NCBI GenBank assembly: GCA_902805655.1
Contig: CADCTF010000011.1
Coordinates: forward strand, 1 to 34,169
Direction of reading: 5' to 3'
DNA length: 34,169 bases
Source: an uncultured Acidimicrobiales bacterium
GTDB taxonomy: Bacteria; Actinomycetota; Acidimicrobiia; Acidimicrobiales; CADCTF01
This document shows, piece after piece, positions 1 through 8,472 of the stretch. The notes under the pieces are model-generated. The model was not told the origin of the DNA. It searched no databases and saw only the letters and a list, made by a program, of their open reading frames with translations. Numbering within the stretch: the first letter of the stretch is position 1; every line of letters starts with the position of its first letter. Position numbers and translations under genes: made by a program.

Positions 1-316
1 CCAGGCCGAGGCCCAGCACGTCGACGGATCGGGGGACCCGGTAGTGGCTCTTCACCTCTTCGACGGCAGCTGCCTCCGCGGGGCCCAGCCCCCTGCCGCC
101 GTAGGCCGGCTCCCACGACGGCTGCGCCCAGCCAGATGCGCCGAGCAAGCGCAGGAGCTCCTGGTCGTCCGTCGACCGTCGGGCCTGCTCGACCAGCGCG
201 TCGTCACCCGCCTCGATGCCGCGCACCCACTCCGCCGGCAGGTTCTCCCGCAACCAGGCGGTCACCTGCTCGCCGGCCTGCTCGGTGCTCGTCCCGCGAT
301 CGCTCGTGGTGCTCAT
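1..316 (-). CDS. Acyl-CoA dehydrogenase family protein, N-terminal part (cut by window start)
   Basis: The minus strand from an ATG at 316 stays open to base 1 and gives about 105 residues with no stop. After a polar N-terminus it reads WLRENLPAEWVRG, then LLGASGWAQPSWEPAYGGRGLGP. The GW-x-P-x-W-x-x-x-YGG-x-GL pattern is the hallmark of the helical N-terminal domain of flavin acyl-CoA dehydrogenases. The family oxidises acyl-CoA thioesters to enoyl-CoA and passes electrons to ETF. The FAD and catalytic Glu regions lie outside the window, so substrate and completeness cannot be judged. It is divergent from the alpha/beta hydrolase, with about 125 bases between the starts. Family is fairly certain; subfamily is unknown. 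Confidence 0.8.
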   Translation of the reverse strand, partial: MSTTSDRGTSTEQAGEQVTAWLRENLPAEWVRGIEAGDDALVEQARRSTDDQELLRLLGASGWAQPSWEPAYGGRGLGPAEAAAVEEVKSHYRVPRSVDVLGLGL

Positions 317-441
317 GGCGGCATCTTGCCAAGTGGCGTCGGGCGGGCCCCAGCCCGCACGGTGGACGCCGGAGGTGCGGCCCGGCGAGAATCGGCCATG
401 CGACGGTCACTCGAGCACCGTTCGTCAGCCGGGGGGCAGAG

Positions 442-1290
442 ATGTCGGTGGAGACACTGGTCAGGAACGACGTGGTGTTCGGCACGGGTGGTGGCCGCGA
501 CCTCCGGTGCGACGTGTACTCGCCGGCCGAACCCTCCGGCCGCGCGCCCGGCGTGCTCCTCGTGCACGGTGGCGCCTGGCGGATGGGCGACCGGAGCGTG
601 ATGACCGGCTATGGCCATGCGCTCGCCGGCCAGGGCTTCGTCTGCGTGGCTTCCGAGTACCGCCTGACCCCGGAGTCACCGTGGCCGGCGCACATCCACG
701 ACGTCAAGGCGGCCATCCGCTGGGTGCGCGCCAACGCCGGCGACCTCGGCATCGACGAGACACAGATCGCCGTGCTGGGTCGTTCGGCCGGAGGGCACCT
801 GGCCCTGCTCGCCGCCGGCACGCCGAACCACCCGGACCTCGAGGGCGAAGGCGGCAACCCGGGGGTCAGCTCGGCGGTGGCGGCCGTGGTCGGGATCTTC
901 CCTCCCACGGTGTTCCACCCCGACGGCGCGCGAGTCCCTGGAGGCACGGCGGCCTCCGCGCTCATGAAGGACGGAGTGACGGACGACTCGCTCCGTCTGG
1001 CCAGTCCGCTGCACGCGGTGACCCCGAGCTACCCGCCGACCTTCCTGCTCCACGGCACCGGCGACAAGGTCGTGCCCCCCTCGGCCAGCATGGTGATGTA
1101 CCAGGCGCTGGTGGCCGCCGGCGTGCCCGTCGAGATGCACATGTATGCCGGACAGGCGCACGGCTTCGCCGGCCGGCCCGACTTCCTCGACCTGTGCGCG
1201 CTGGAGATCGGACACTTCCTCCACCGCTGCTTCGCACCCCCGGCGGAGGACCCTCAGATCATCGCGTCCGCATCACCGGCCCGGGCGTGA
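442..1290 (+). CDS. Alpha/beta hydrolase (BD-FAE / HSL-like esterase)
   Basis: This is a 282-aa cytosolic hydrolase. The oxyanion-hole motif HGGAW is at residues 42-46, the nucleophile elbow GRSAGG has Ser115, and the charge relay is probably Asp208 (HGTGD) and His240 (QAHGF). These residues form a complete Ser-Asp-His triad of the alpha/beta-hydrolase fold, close to the BD-FAE/esterase-lipase group that cleaves carboxyl esters. The ATG at 442 is chosen because a purine-rich stretch (GGGGGGCAGAG) lies just before it and because the longer upstream reading is low-complexity Arg/Pro sequence. Its last 18 bases overlap the convergent DUF885 gene. The real substrate cannot be read from sequence. 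Confidence 0.88.
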   Translation: MSVETLVRNDVVFGTGGGRDLRCDVYSPAEPSGRAPGVLLVHGGAWRMGDRSVMTGYGHALAGQGFVCVASEYRLTPESPWPAHIHDVKAAIRWVRANAGDLGIDETQIAVLGRSAGGHLALLAAGTPNHPDLEGEGGNPGVSSAVAAVVGIFPPTVFHPDGARVPGGTAASALMKDGVTDDSLRLASPLHAVTPSYPPTFLLHGTGDKVVPPSASMVMYQALVAAGVPVEMHMYAGQAHGFAGRPDFLDLCALEIGHFLHRCFAPPAEDPQIIASASPARA

Positions 1291-2994
1291 GGCTGCGATC
1301 CTCCCGTCGACCTTCGCCTCCAGCAGGCCGAGGGGAAGGCAGCCGTGCCGCAGCACCTCGTCGTGGAACGCGCGCAGGTCGAACCGCCCGCCTGCCGCGC
1401 CGGCGGCACGCGCCCGCAGCTCCTTGATCTTCAGCTCGCCCATCTTGTAGCCGAGCGCCTGCCCGGGCCAGACGATGTACCGGTCGACCTCGACCACGAT
1501 GTCGTGGTCGTCGCGGCCCGTCGCCTCCTGGAAGTAGGCGATGGCCTGGTCACGACTCCACCCGAACGCGTGGAGGCCGGTGTCCAGCACGAGCCGCACG
1601 GCCCGCCAGATCTCCCCCATGAGCGCGCCGTACCGAGCCGCCGGGGTGGCGTAGAGGCCGAGCTCGGCTCCGAGGCTCTCGGCGTAGAGGCCCCATCCTT
1701 CGCCGTAGGCCGTGAACCAGGCGTTGCGGCGGAAGTCCGGCAGGTCACCCAGCTCCTGGGCGAGCGCGATCTGGAGGTGGTGACCCGGCACCGCCTCGTG
1801 CAAGGTGAGTGACTCCATCTCCCACGTGAAGCGCGAGGCCAGGTCGTAGGTGTTGGCGAAGAACTGCCCCGGCCGGCTGCCGTCGGTCGCTCCGGGGAGG
1901 TAGTAGGCAGCCGTCTGGGACTGCTCGGCGTAGGACGGCACGGGCACGATCTCGTACGCCAGCTCGGGCAACGTGCCGAAGAGGTCGGGTAGCCGCGCGT
2001 CGATGTGGCGCCCGATGGCCCGGTACCCCTCGAGCAGGGCGTCGGCGGTCTCGCACGCGTACGTCGGGTCGGTGCGGAGGTGGTGCGCGTAGGCACCCAG
2101 GTCCGCTGCTCCGGCCGACTCGGCCACTCGGGCCATCTCGGCCTTGATGCGGGCCACCTCGGCCAAGCCAAGCTCGTGGATCTCCTCCGGTGAGTGGTCG
2201 GTGGTGGTGTGGTGTCGCACCAGGTAGCGGTACCACGCCTCGCCGTTCGGCAGGTCACGGCATGCGGTGGTGGTGCGGGCCCTCGGCAGGTAGTCCTCGA
2301 CGAGGAAGTCGTGGAGCCGCTCGAACGCCGGCACGATCCCCTGTCGGTACGCCTGTGCCGCCTCCTTGCGCCCACCGTCGTCGTGCAGCCCTGCGATCGT
2401 CCGCAGCAGCGGGCTGTCGAAGGGGTCGGCAACGAGCTGGTTGCGCACCTGCTGCGGCACGTCACGGAGGCAGATCTGCGGTGGCGTGTTGCCGGCGGCC
2501 GCCCCCAGGCGCATCAGCTCGATGGTCTGGTCGACGAGCGCGGGCAGGGCGCGCAGGCGCTCGAGGACGGCCGCCACGTCCTCGCCCGTCTCCGACGGTT
2601 GAGCCTCGATCACCATGGCCGCGTCCTGCTGCACGCCCTGCAGCTGGTTGACCGGCTGCAGCTCGCCGTGGAAGTCCGCTCCCTCGATCTCACCTCGTTC
2701 CATGGTGCGGAAGAGGTCGAGGCTCAGGCGCTCCTGCTCGGAGAGCGTCGACCCGTCGATGGTGTCGAGCACCTCGAGCGCCTCCCGCCGCTCGCCGACC
2801 CGCCGCTCGACGGCGTCGACGGTGAGCTCGCTCCAGCGGTGGTCGTGGCCCCGGATGCCGTAGAACGTGGCCATCTCCGGTGCCTCGGCCAGCTCCTGCG
2901 CCCACGTCGTCTCGAAGAAGGATCGCAGCCGGGTGGGCTCGTCGACCGAGACCGCCGCGGCCCGGATGTCGTCGAGCTGCTGTCGGAAGTCCAT
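1273..2994 (-). CDS. DUF885 family protein (putative zinc metallopeptidase)
   Basis: This 573-aa protein is of typical length for DUF885. The motif HEAVPGHH at residues 399-406 sits in a long helical context (SLTLHEAVPGHHLQIAL) and resembles an HExxxH/HExxH-like zinc site. A downstream Glu-rich motif (TAYGEGWGLYAESLG) is also characteristic of the family. No signal peptide is visible, so a cytosolic peptidase-like role is likely; activity is inferred from the family only. The tail overlaps the convergent hydrolase by 18 bases. The start, ATG at 2994, faces the PEBP lipoprotein start only 29 bases away, so the two promoters must overlap each other or the coding ends. Confidence 0.9.
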   Translation of the reverse strand: MDFRQQLDDIRAAAVSVDEPTRLRSFFETTWAQELAEAPEMATFYGIRGHDHRWSELTVDAVERRVGERREALEVLDTIDGSTLSEQERLSLDLFRTMERGEIEGADFHGELQPVNQLQGVQQDAAMVIEAQPSETGEDVAAVLERLRALPALVDQTIELMRLGAAAGNTPPQICLRDVPQQVRNQLVADPFDSPLLRTIAGLHDDGGRKEAAQAYRQGIVPAFERLHDFLVEDYLPRARTTTACRDLPNGEAWYRYLVRHHTTTDHSPEEIHELGLAEVARIKAEMARVAESAGAADLGAYAHHLRTDPTYACETADALLEGYRAIGRHIDARLPDLFGTLPELAYEIVPVPSYAEQSQTAAYYLPGATDGSRPGQFFANTYDLASRFTWEMESLTLHEAVPGHHLQIALAQELGDLPDFRRNAWFTAYGEGWGLYAESLGAELGLYATPAARYGALMGEIWRAVRLVLDTGLHAFGWSRDQAIAYFQEATGRDDHDIVVEVDRYIVWPGQALGYKMGELKIKELRARAAGAAGGRFDLRAFHDEVLRHGCLPLGLLEAKVDGRIAASRPGR

Positions 2995-3023
2995 CGCCGG
3001 GACGCTAGCGAGGCGTCACGAGT

Positions 3024-3578
3024 GTGCGACGTAGGCTCTTCCGGGTGCGCCTCCTGCGGTTCTGCGCTCTGCTCCTCGTGAGCGCCATCCTCGCGACCGG
3101 CTGCGGCGATGGTGGCAGGGGGCGTCCCTTCGGCATCATGGCGATCGGAAGCCCGGCCCTCCAGAGAGGTGCGCCCATGCCTGAGCGCTTCTCCTGCGAG
3201 GGGGACAACATCTCGCCGCCCCTCGGCTGGACCGGGATCCCCGACCACGCCGGCTCGCTCGCCGTCGTCCTCACCGACCTGGACGCCGCCACGCCACCGT
3301 TCTTCCACTGGGTGCTGCTCAACCTCCCCACCTCGGTCGAGAGCATGGAGGAAGGGGAGGTGCCGCCCGGCGCGGTGCAGGGCGAGGCCAGCTCCGGCAG
3401 CATCGGCTACGTCGGCCCGTGCCCGCCCGCAGGGGAGACGCATCGGTACGCGGTGACCGTCTACGCGCTCTCCCGCATGCTCGACGTCACCCCCGGCGTC
3501 ACGGCCACCGAGGCCGCGGCCCAGATCCGGGCCACGGCCATCGACGAGGCGATCCTCGAGGTCACCTACTCCCGCTGA
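3024..3578 (+). CDS. YbhB/YbcL-type PEBP-family lipoprotein
   Basis: This 184-aa protein has a GTG start. An Arg-rich, then hydrophobic N-terminus (LLRFCALLLVSAILATGC) ends in a lipobox-like ATGC with Cys27, so it should be exported and lipid-anchored. The mature part has the phosphatidylethanolamine-binding-protein signature: FSCEGDNISPPL, a DLDA-x-x-x-x-x-x-FFHWVL segment, and GYVGPCPPAGETHRY, which forms the small anion-binding pocket. Bacterial YbhB/YbcL proteins have this fold but no settled biochemical role. A second in-frame GTG at 3045 would still keep the signal sequence. A 9-bp hairpin that includes the stop codon follows. It is convergent with the gene ending at 3619. Confidence 0.9.
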   Translation: MRRRLFRVRLLRFCALLLVSAILATGCGDGGRGRPFGIMAIGSPALQRGAPMPERFSCEGDNISPPLGWTGIPDHAGSLAVVLTDLDAATPPFFHWVLLNLPTSVESMEEGEVPPGAVQGEASSGSIGYVGPCPPAGETHRYAVTVYALSRMLDVTPGVTATEAAAQIRATAIDEAILEVTYSR

Positions 3579-3596
3579 CCGACCGGGCGGTCAGCG
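3573..3596. terminator. Candidate bidirectional terminator hairpin
   Basis: CGCTGACCG (3573-3581) pairs with CGGTCAGCG (3588-3596) around a six-base loop, giving a perfect 9-bp stem. It spans the stop codon of the PEBP gene and lies between two convergent genes. There is no T-tract, so it would be a weak intrinsic terminator or simply an mRNA 3' stabiliser. Confidence 0.45.
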
Positions 3597-3600
3597 GACT

Positions 3601-3628
3601 GGTCAGGAGGTCAGGAGGTCAGGAGGTC
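3601..3628. repeat. Tandem octamer GGTCAGGA x3 plus partial unit
   Basis: GGTCAGGA occurs three times head to tail at 3601-3624, followed by GGTC. The TGA stop of the minus-strand gene (3619-3621) lies inside the array, so slippage by one unit would change the C-terminal residues or the stop of that protein. Confidence 0.7.
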
Positions 3629-4854
3629 GAGCCGTGCGCGTGGTCGCACAGCGTCTTCTCGCCGGGAGGCGGCTGCCCACCGGCCACGCCTTCCAGGGCG
3701 GCGAAGGGACCGCAGCGGTGGGGCACGATCCAGACGTGGATCATGGGCACCTCGGCCCCCTTGACCAGGGGCGGCGTGCAGGTGCCGTCGGGCCGTGTCA
3801 GCCCGCGCACCTGGCCGCCCGTCGTGTAGCAGAGGTTGTTGTGGATGTGCCACTGGGTGAGCGCACCGCCGAGGTCGGGCACGTCGGCCAGCGTGTCGCC
3901 GTTGCGCAGCATGTACATGGCGGCGGCCAGCTTCTTGGTGCCGGTGGCCCGGTCGACCTGGTAGACGAGGGACTCCGGGTAGTCGGGGTCGAGGATCTTG
4001 TCGTCGTCGACGTAGGCCCGGTTGATGTAGTGCTCGTGACCGGTGAGCCCGTCACCGATCGACCGGAAGCCGGCCGCCTCGGCCACCGCCGGGTCGGCGA
4101 AGCGGGGAAGGCGGAGCAGGCTGACGGCGACGAGGTTCTCGGCCCGGGCCTGCTGCGTCTCCGTCACGCCGGGGACGCCACCGAAGTCGAGCGGCTTGGC
4201 CGGGTCGTAGGGCTTGGTCGGCAACGAGACCTCGACGTGCTCGGCGCCGCCGGCTCCGGCGGCGTGGTCACCGGCGTGCACCTCGGTGTCGTCGTGCCCC
4301 GCCGCGCCGTGGCCATCGGCTCCGGAGTGGGCGTGGCTGCCGGCGGCGGCCATGCCCGGCACGGCCAGGACGGCGACGGCCATGGCGGCTGCGCCGCTCA
4401 TGAGGATGCGAGCTGGTCGAAGGTTCGGGGCGGCCAGAGCCTGGATGGCGGAGACGGCGGCCACCACGGCCACGGCCGCCAGCACCGCGGCCAGGCCGTC
4501 GGCCAGCTGGATGCTCTCCGCCTCCTCGAGCCCGCCGACGAAGGAGATGCCGGTGGTCTTGGCCAGCATCCATCCGCCGAAGAGGGCGGTGTTGCCGACG
4601 GCACCGATGGCACCGAGCCAGCGGGACGAGCGGACGAGGGCGATGGCGCCCCACGCCAGCTGGAACACGGCCGCAGCGGTGAAGGCGTAGACGGCGGAGC
4701 GATGCTCGCTGTGCACGCCGATGGCGGCGGCGTGGATGGCGCCTGCGCCCATGGATGCGGCACCGGCAAGTGCAAGGGGACGCAGACGAGCCGGCGGCGC
4801 CGGCTCTGCCATCGGTGCGCGCACCTCTTCCGACGGACGTTCCTCAACACTCAT
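3619..4854 (-). CDS. Five-helix membrane protein with His/Cys-rich extracytoplasmic domain, function unknown
   Basis: This 411-aa protein is not one I can assign to a characterised family. After about 30 polar residues there are five hydrophobic segments (for example AVYAFTAAAVFQLAWGAIAL and ADGLAAVLAAVAVVAAVSAI). A linker with seven His within about 40 residues follows (SHAHSGADGHG, VHAGDHAAG). The C-terminal domain of about 190 residues is rich in invariant-looking His and Cys: GHEHYIN, WHIHNNLCYT, DGTCTPP, MIHVWIVPHRCGPF, LCDHAHGS. With a cytoplasmic N-terminus, five helices put this domain outside, where it could bind metal or heme (inference). ATG at 4854 is preferred over the longer frame because GGGGAGA lies about eight bases upstream. 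Confidence 0.75.
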   Translation of the reverse strand: MSVEERPSEEVRAPMAEPAPPARLRPLALAGAASMGAGAIHAAAIGVHSEHRSAVYAFTAAAVFQLAWGAIALVRSSRWLGAIGAVGNTALFGGWMLAKTTGISFVGGLEEAESIQLADGLAAVLAAVAVVAAVSAIQALAAPNLRPARILMSGAAAMAVAVLAVPGMAAAGSHAHSGADGHGAAGHDDTEVHAGDHAAGAGGAEHVEVSLPTKPYDPAKPLDFGGVPGVTETQQARAENLVAVSLLRLPRFADPAVAEAAGFRSIGDGLTGHEHYINRAYVDDDKILDPDYPESLVYQVDRATGTKKLAAAMYMLRNGDTLADVPDLGGALTQWHIHNNLCYTTGGQVRGLTRPDGTCTPPLVKGAEVPMIHVWIVPHRCGPFAALEGVAGGQPPPGEKTLCDHAHGSTS

Positions 4855-5011
4855 GGCTGCAGTCTCCCCTGGGTTCCGCTCAGCATACGGTTGCTTCAAC
4901 ACCGCGTGCTTCACGCCGGTCATCGGTATCCGGAGCAGGTCGCCTCAGGGATGATCGACGTCGACACGAGCTGAATGCCGGAATGGCCGAATAGCGGCGA
5001 ATAGCGGCGAC

Positions 5012-8000
5012 CTACCGGTAGTCGCGAGATCTCCCGGCAGCTATCGAGACGGGAAGCACACAGATCTTCTCGGCCACCACGTTGATCACGCCCTCGGATC
5101 GCTCGAGCCGGCCGCGCACCAGCATGGCCGGCGCCGATCGGGCCACCTTTCGATGGCGGGCCCAGACACCCTTCGAGCAGACGATGTTGATGAGGCCGGT
5201 CTCGTCCTCCAGGTTGACGAACGTGGTGCCGCCCGCGGTCGCCGGCCGCTGCCGATGGGTGACGATCCCCCCGACCCACACGTGGCCGCCGTCCTCCAGG
5301 GTGGGGTCGCCGAGCCGAGCGGCCGGCACCACACCCAGCTCGTCGAGCTGGGAGCGCACGAACTCGGTGGGGAAGGCGTTCGGCGTGATGCCGGTGGCCC
5401 AGAGATCGGCCACCGCCTCCTCGAGGCTGGTCATGTCGGGGAGGGTCGGCGCATCCCCGCCGATCACCACACCCTGCAGCCGGTCGGGCCGGGACTGGAC
5501 GACGGCGCCGGCGGCCCACAGCGCCTCCCTCCGCCCCGCACCGAAGCCCTCGAAGGCTCCCGCCGTGGCCAACGCCTCGACCTGGGGTTGGGTGAGCCCG
5601 CACCGGCGCACGAGGTCTTCCATGTCGGAGAAGGGTCGTGCGGCCTCGATGCGCTCGGCCAGCTCGGTACCGATGTGGCGCACCGACGAGAGCCCGAGCC
5701 GCACCGCCGTGCCCACGTCCCGCCGCGACGACGTGCGCTTCCCCGGTCGGCACGGTTCGCTCGGCGAGGCCAGGATGGTGGCCAGAGCAGCGCTGGCGTT
5801 GACGTCGGGCCCGAGCACCTCCACCCCGTGCCGCCGGGCATCGGCCACGAGCGACTGGGGTGAGTAGAACCCCATGGGCTGGGCGTTGAGCAGGGCGGCA
5901 CAGAAGGCAGCCGGGTAGTACAGCTTGATCCACGAGCTGGAGTAGACGAGGTAGGCGAAGCTCACCGAGTGGCTCTCGGGGAAGCCGAAGTTGGCGAAGG
6001 CGGCGAGCTTGTCGTAGATCTGGTCGGCCACCTCGCCGGTGATGCCCTTGGCCGCCATGCCCTCGTACAGCCGGGCCCGCAGGCGCTCCATCCGCTCGGT
6101 CGACCGCTTCGAGCCCATGGCCTGGCGCAGCTGGTCGGCCTCCCCCGCCGTGAACCCGGCCACGTCGATCGCCATCTGCATGAGCTGCTCCTGGAAGAGG
6201 GGCACGCCCAGCGTCTTCTTCAGCGACCGCTCGAGCAGGGGGTGCAGGTAGGTGACCGGCTCCCGCCCGTTGCGCCGGCGGATGTAGGGGTGCACCGAAC
6301 CGCCCTGGATGGGCCCGGGGCGGATGAGGGCCACCTCGACCACCAGGTCGTAGAAGGTGCGGGGCTTGAGGCGGGGCAGGGTGGCCATCTGGGCCCGGCT
6401 CTCCACCTGGAACACCCCTACCGTGTCGGCCCGGCCGAGCATGTCGTAGACGGCGTCGTCCTGCGGCAGCGTGGCCAGATCGATCTCGACACCGTGGGCG
6501 TCGCGGACGAGATCGATGGCGTAGTGCAGCGCCGACAGCATGCCGAGGCCGAGCAGATCGAACTTGACCAGCCCGACCGCCGCACAGTCGTCCTTGTCCC
6601 ACTGCAGAACCGTGCGACCCTCCATGCGCCCCCACTCGACGGGCACGACCTCGGACACGGGCCGGTCGCAGATCACCATGCCGCCCGAGTGGATGCCGAG
6701 GTGCCGAGGGAAGCCCTGCACCTGCGAGGCCAGCTCGAGCACGGGAGCCGGTATGTCGTGGTCGCCCTGCTCGATGGTGGACCGCAGCGGCCCCCAGTGG
6801 TCGACCTGCTTCGACCACGCGTCGAGCTGGCCGACGGCATGGCCGAGGGCCTTGCCCATGTCCCGCACCGCCGACTTGGCCCGGTAGGTGATGACGTTGG
6901 CCACCTGGGCCGCGTTCTCCCGCCCGTAGCGCTCGTAGACGTACTGGATGGCCTCCTCCCGACGGTCGCTCTCGATGTCGACGTCGATGTCAGGAGGCCC
7001 GTCGCGCTCAGGGGACAAGAAGCGCTCGAAGAGGAGGCCGAGGGCGACGGCGTCGGCCGCGGTGATGCCGAGGGCGTAGCAGACGGCCGAGTTGGCGGCT
7101 GATCCGCGGCCCTGGCACAAGATGTCATGGCTCCGGCAGAACTCGACGATGTCGTAGACGATGAGGAAGTAGCCGGGGAAGCCCAGCCGCTCGATGACGT
7201 CGAGCTCGCGGTCGATCTGGCGGTAGGCGCCCCGCACCCGCTCGGCCGACCGGGGCCCGTAGCGGCGGAGGGCGCCCTGCTCGGTGAGCCGGCGCAGCCA
7301 CGACATCTCGGTGTGCCCCGGCGGCACCGGGTAGTCGGGCAGGTTGGGGGCGACGAGGTGCAGGTCGAACGCGCACTCCCGACCCAGCGCGGCCGCCGCC
7401 TCGACCACGCCGGGGTATCGGGCGAACCACCGGGACTGCTCGTCACCGGACCGCAGATGAGCGGCGTTGGAGGGCGGCAGCCAGCCGTCGATCTCGTCGA
7501 GGCTGCGCCGGGCCCGCACCGCAGCCAGAGCCGTGGCCAGCGCCCGACGCGAGGGGGTGGCGTAGTGCACGTTGTTGGTGGCCACCACCGCCACCCCCTG
7601 GCGGACGGCCAGATCGACGAGTGCGTCGTTGCGGGCGGAGTCGAGCGGGTCACCGTGGTCCCACAGCTCGACGGCCACGTTGTCACGCCCGAAGGCCACG
7701 ACCAGATCGGTGAGGACCCGCGCCGCCGCCGCCGGCCCGCGCTTCACCAAGGCGTCGGGCACCGGCCCCTTGCGACACCCGGTGAGCACCAGCCAGTGCC
7801 CGCCGGCGGCCTGGGACAGCGCCGAGAGGTTGAACACCGGCCGACCCTTCTGCTTCCCCGCCAGCTGGGCCGCGCTGATGGACCGACACAGGCTGGCGTA
7901 GCCCTGAGGGTCGCGGGCCAGCACGACCAGGTGGGTGCCCTCGGGGTCGGCCACCCCGTTCTGGGGCTTCGTGAGCCCCAGGCTCAGCTCGGAGCCGAAC

Positions 8001-8383
8001 ACGGTCGGCAGGCCCACCGCAGCCGCCGCCTCGGCGAAGCGCACCACGCCGTACATCCCGTCGTGATCGGTGAGGGCCAGGGCCTCGAGACCGAGACGGG
8101 CTGCCTCCTCGACCAGCTCCTCGGGATGGGAGGCTCCGTCGAGGAAGCTGAAGTTCGAGTGGCAGTGCAGCTCGGCGTAGGCCTGCCGTCGCCCCGGCCG
8201 GGAGACGAGGGCAGGAGCCTCGTAGGGCTGGCGCTTGCGTGACCATGCCGGGCTGTCACCCCCGTTGGCCCCTTCCGGGACGTTGCTGCCGCGCCCTCCC
8301 TGCGGCTCCTTGTGCTGCGGTTCGTTGTCACTGAGTCGTCGTTCCAGCTCGGACCAAGGCACGCGGGGGTTGTCGAAGCCCAT
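5012..8383 (-). CDS. dnaE2: Error-prone DNA polymerase III alpha subunit DnaE2 (ImuC)
   Basis: This 1123-aa polymerase has the length of DnaE2. An N-terminal PHP domain begins near residue 70 (AELHCHSNFSFLDG, then LALTDHDGMYG). The C-family catalytic core contains QGRGSAANSAVCYALGIT and PDIDVDIE, with Asp465 and Asp467 as metal-binding carboxylates. A helix-hairpin-helix region and a C-terminal OB fold (VWVGGIVTHRQRPAT) follow. DnaE2 does translesion synthesis with ImuA' and ImuB and causes SOS mutagenesis in actinobacteria. The first 60 residues are a polar, probably disordered extension. A LexA box lies 14 bases before the ATG. It is separated from imuA'-imuB by a gene on the other strand. 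Confidence 0.96.
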   Translation of the reverse strand: MGFDNPRVPWSELERRLSDNEPQHKEPQGGRGSNVPEGANGGDSPAWSRKRQPYEAPALVSRPGRRQAYAELHCHSNFSFLDGASHPEELVEEAARLGLEALALTDHDGMYGVVRFAEAAAAVGLPTVFGSELSLGLTKPQNGVADPEGTHLVVLARDPQGYASLCRSISAAQLAGKQKGRPVFNLSALSQAAGGHWLVLTGCRKGPVPDALVKRGPAAAARVLTDLVVAFGRDNVAVELWDHGDPLDSARNDALVDLAVRQGVAVVATNNVHYATPSRRALATALAAVRARRSLDEIDGWLPPSNAAHLRSGDEQSRWFARYPGVVEAAAALGRECAFDLHLVAPNLPDYPVPPGHTEMSWLRRLTEQGALRRYGPRSAERVRGAYRQIDRELDVIERLGFPGYFLIVYDIVEFCRSHDILCQGRGSAANSAVCYALGITAADAVALGLLFERFLSPERDGPPDIDVDIESDRREEAIQYVYERYGRENAAQVANVITYRAKSAVRDMGKALGHAVGQLDAWSKQVDHWGPLRSTIEQGDHDIPAPVLELASQVQGFPRHLGIHSGGMVICDRPVSEVVPVEWGRMEGRTVLQWDKDDCAAVGLVKFDLLGLGMLSALHYAIDLVRDAHGVEIDLATLPQDDAVYDMLGRADTVGVFQVESRAQMATLPRLKPRTFYDLVVEVALIRPGPIQGGSVHPYIRRRNGREPVTYLHPLLERSLKKTLGVPLFQEQLMQMAIDVAGFTAGEADQLRQAMGSKRSTERMERLRARLYEGMAAKGITGEVADQIYDKLAAFANFGFPESHSVSFAYLVYSSSWIKLYYPAAFCAALLNAQPMGFYSPQSLVADARRHGVEVLGPDVNASAALATILASPSEPCRPGKRTSSRRDVGTAVRLGLSSVRHIGTELAERIEAARPFSDMEDLVRRCGLTQPQVEALATAGAFEGFGAGRREALWAAGAVVQSRPDRLQGVVIGGDAPTLPDMTSLEEAVADLWATGITPNAFPTEFVRSQLDELGVVPAARLGDPTLEDGGHVWVGGIVTHRQRPATAGGTTFVNLEDETGLINIVCSKGVWARHRKVARSAPAMLVRGRLERSEGVINVVAEKICVLPVSIAAGRSRDYR

Positions 8384-8389
8384 GGAGCG

Positions 8390-8409
8390 AGCGTAGCGAA
8401 CATATGTTC
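8390..8409 (-). promoter_or_regulatory. LexA (SOS) box and -10 of dnaE2
   Basis: A perfect palindrome GAACATATGTTC lies at 8398-8409 and matches the Gram-positive/actinobacterial LexA consensus GAAC-N4-GTTC, with a flanking C on one side. On the minus strand it is followed after two bases by TACGCT (8395-8390), a -10-like hexamer, and then six bases to the ATG. No good -35 is visible at the expected distance (GAGCGG). The box could also repress the divergent gene at 8473. Confidence 0.85.
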
Positions 8410-8472
8410 TCTCCGCTCGTGGGTGGTGGATGCTCTCGTGTGCGGCTGCCCGGGAGGGGGTAGCTACCGGAC

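Noticed and set aside
3634-4974. 446-aa open frame on the plus strand
   Set aside because: It is antisense to the His/Cys-rich membrane protein, which has real membrane segments, a ribosome site and conserved-looking motifs.
4855-5011. Direct repeat of CGAATAGCGG and palindrome CTACCGGTAG near the dnaE2 stop
   Set aside because: They are short, and the palindrome is part of the dnaE2 stop-codon context; no clear regulatory meaning could be supported.
4920-6818. 632-aa open frame on the minus strand
   Set aside because: It overlaps dnaE2 in a shifted frame, is Arg/Gly/His-rich and has no domain; DnaE2 catalytic motifs fix the real frame.
5969-7102. 377-aa open frame antisense to dnaE2
   Set aside because: It has no domain and lies wholly within the PHP/polymerase coding region on the other strand.
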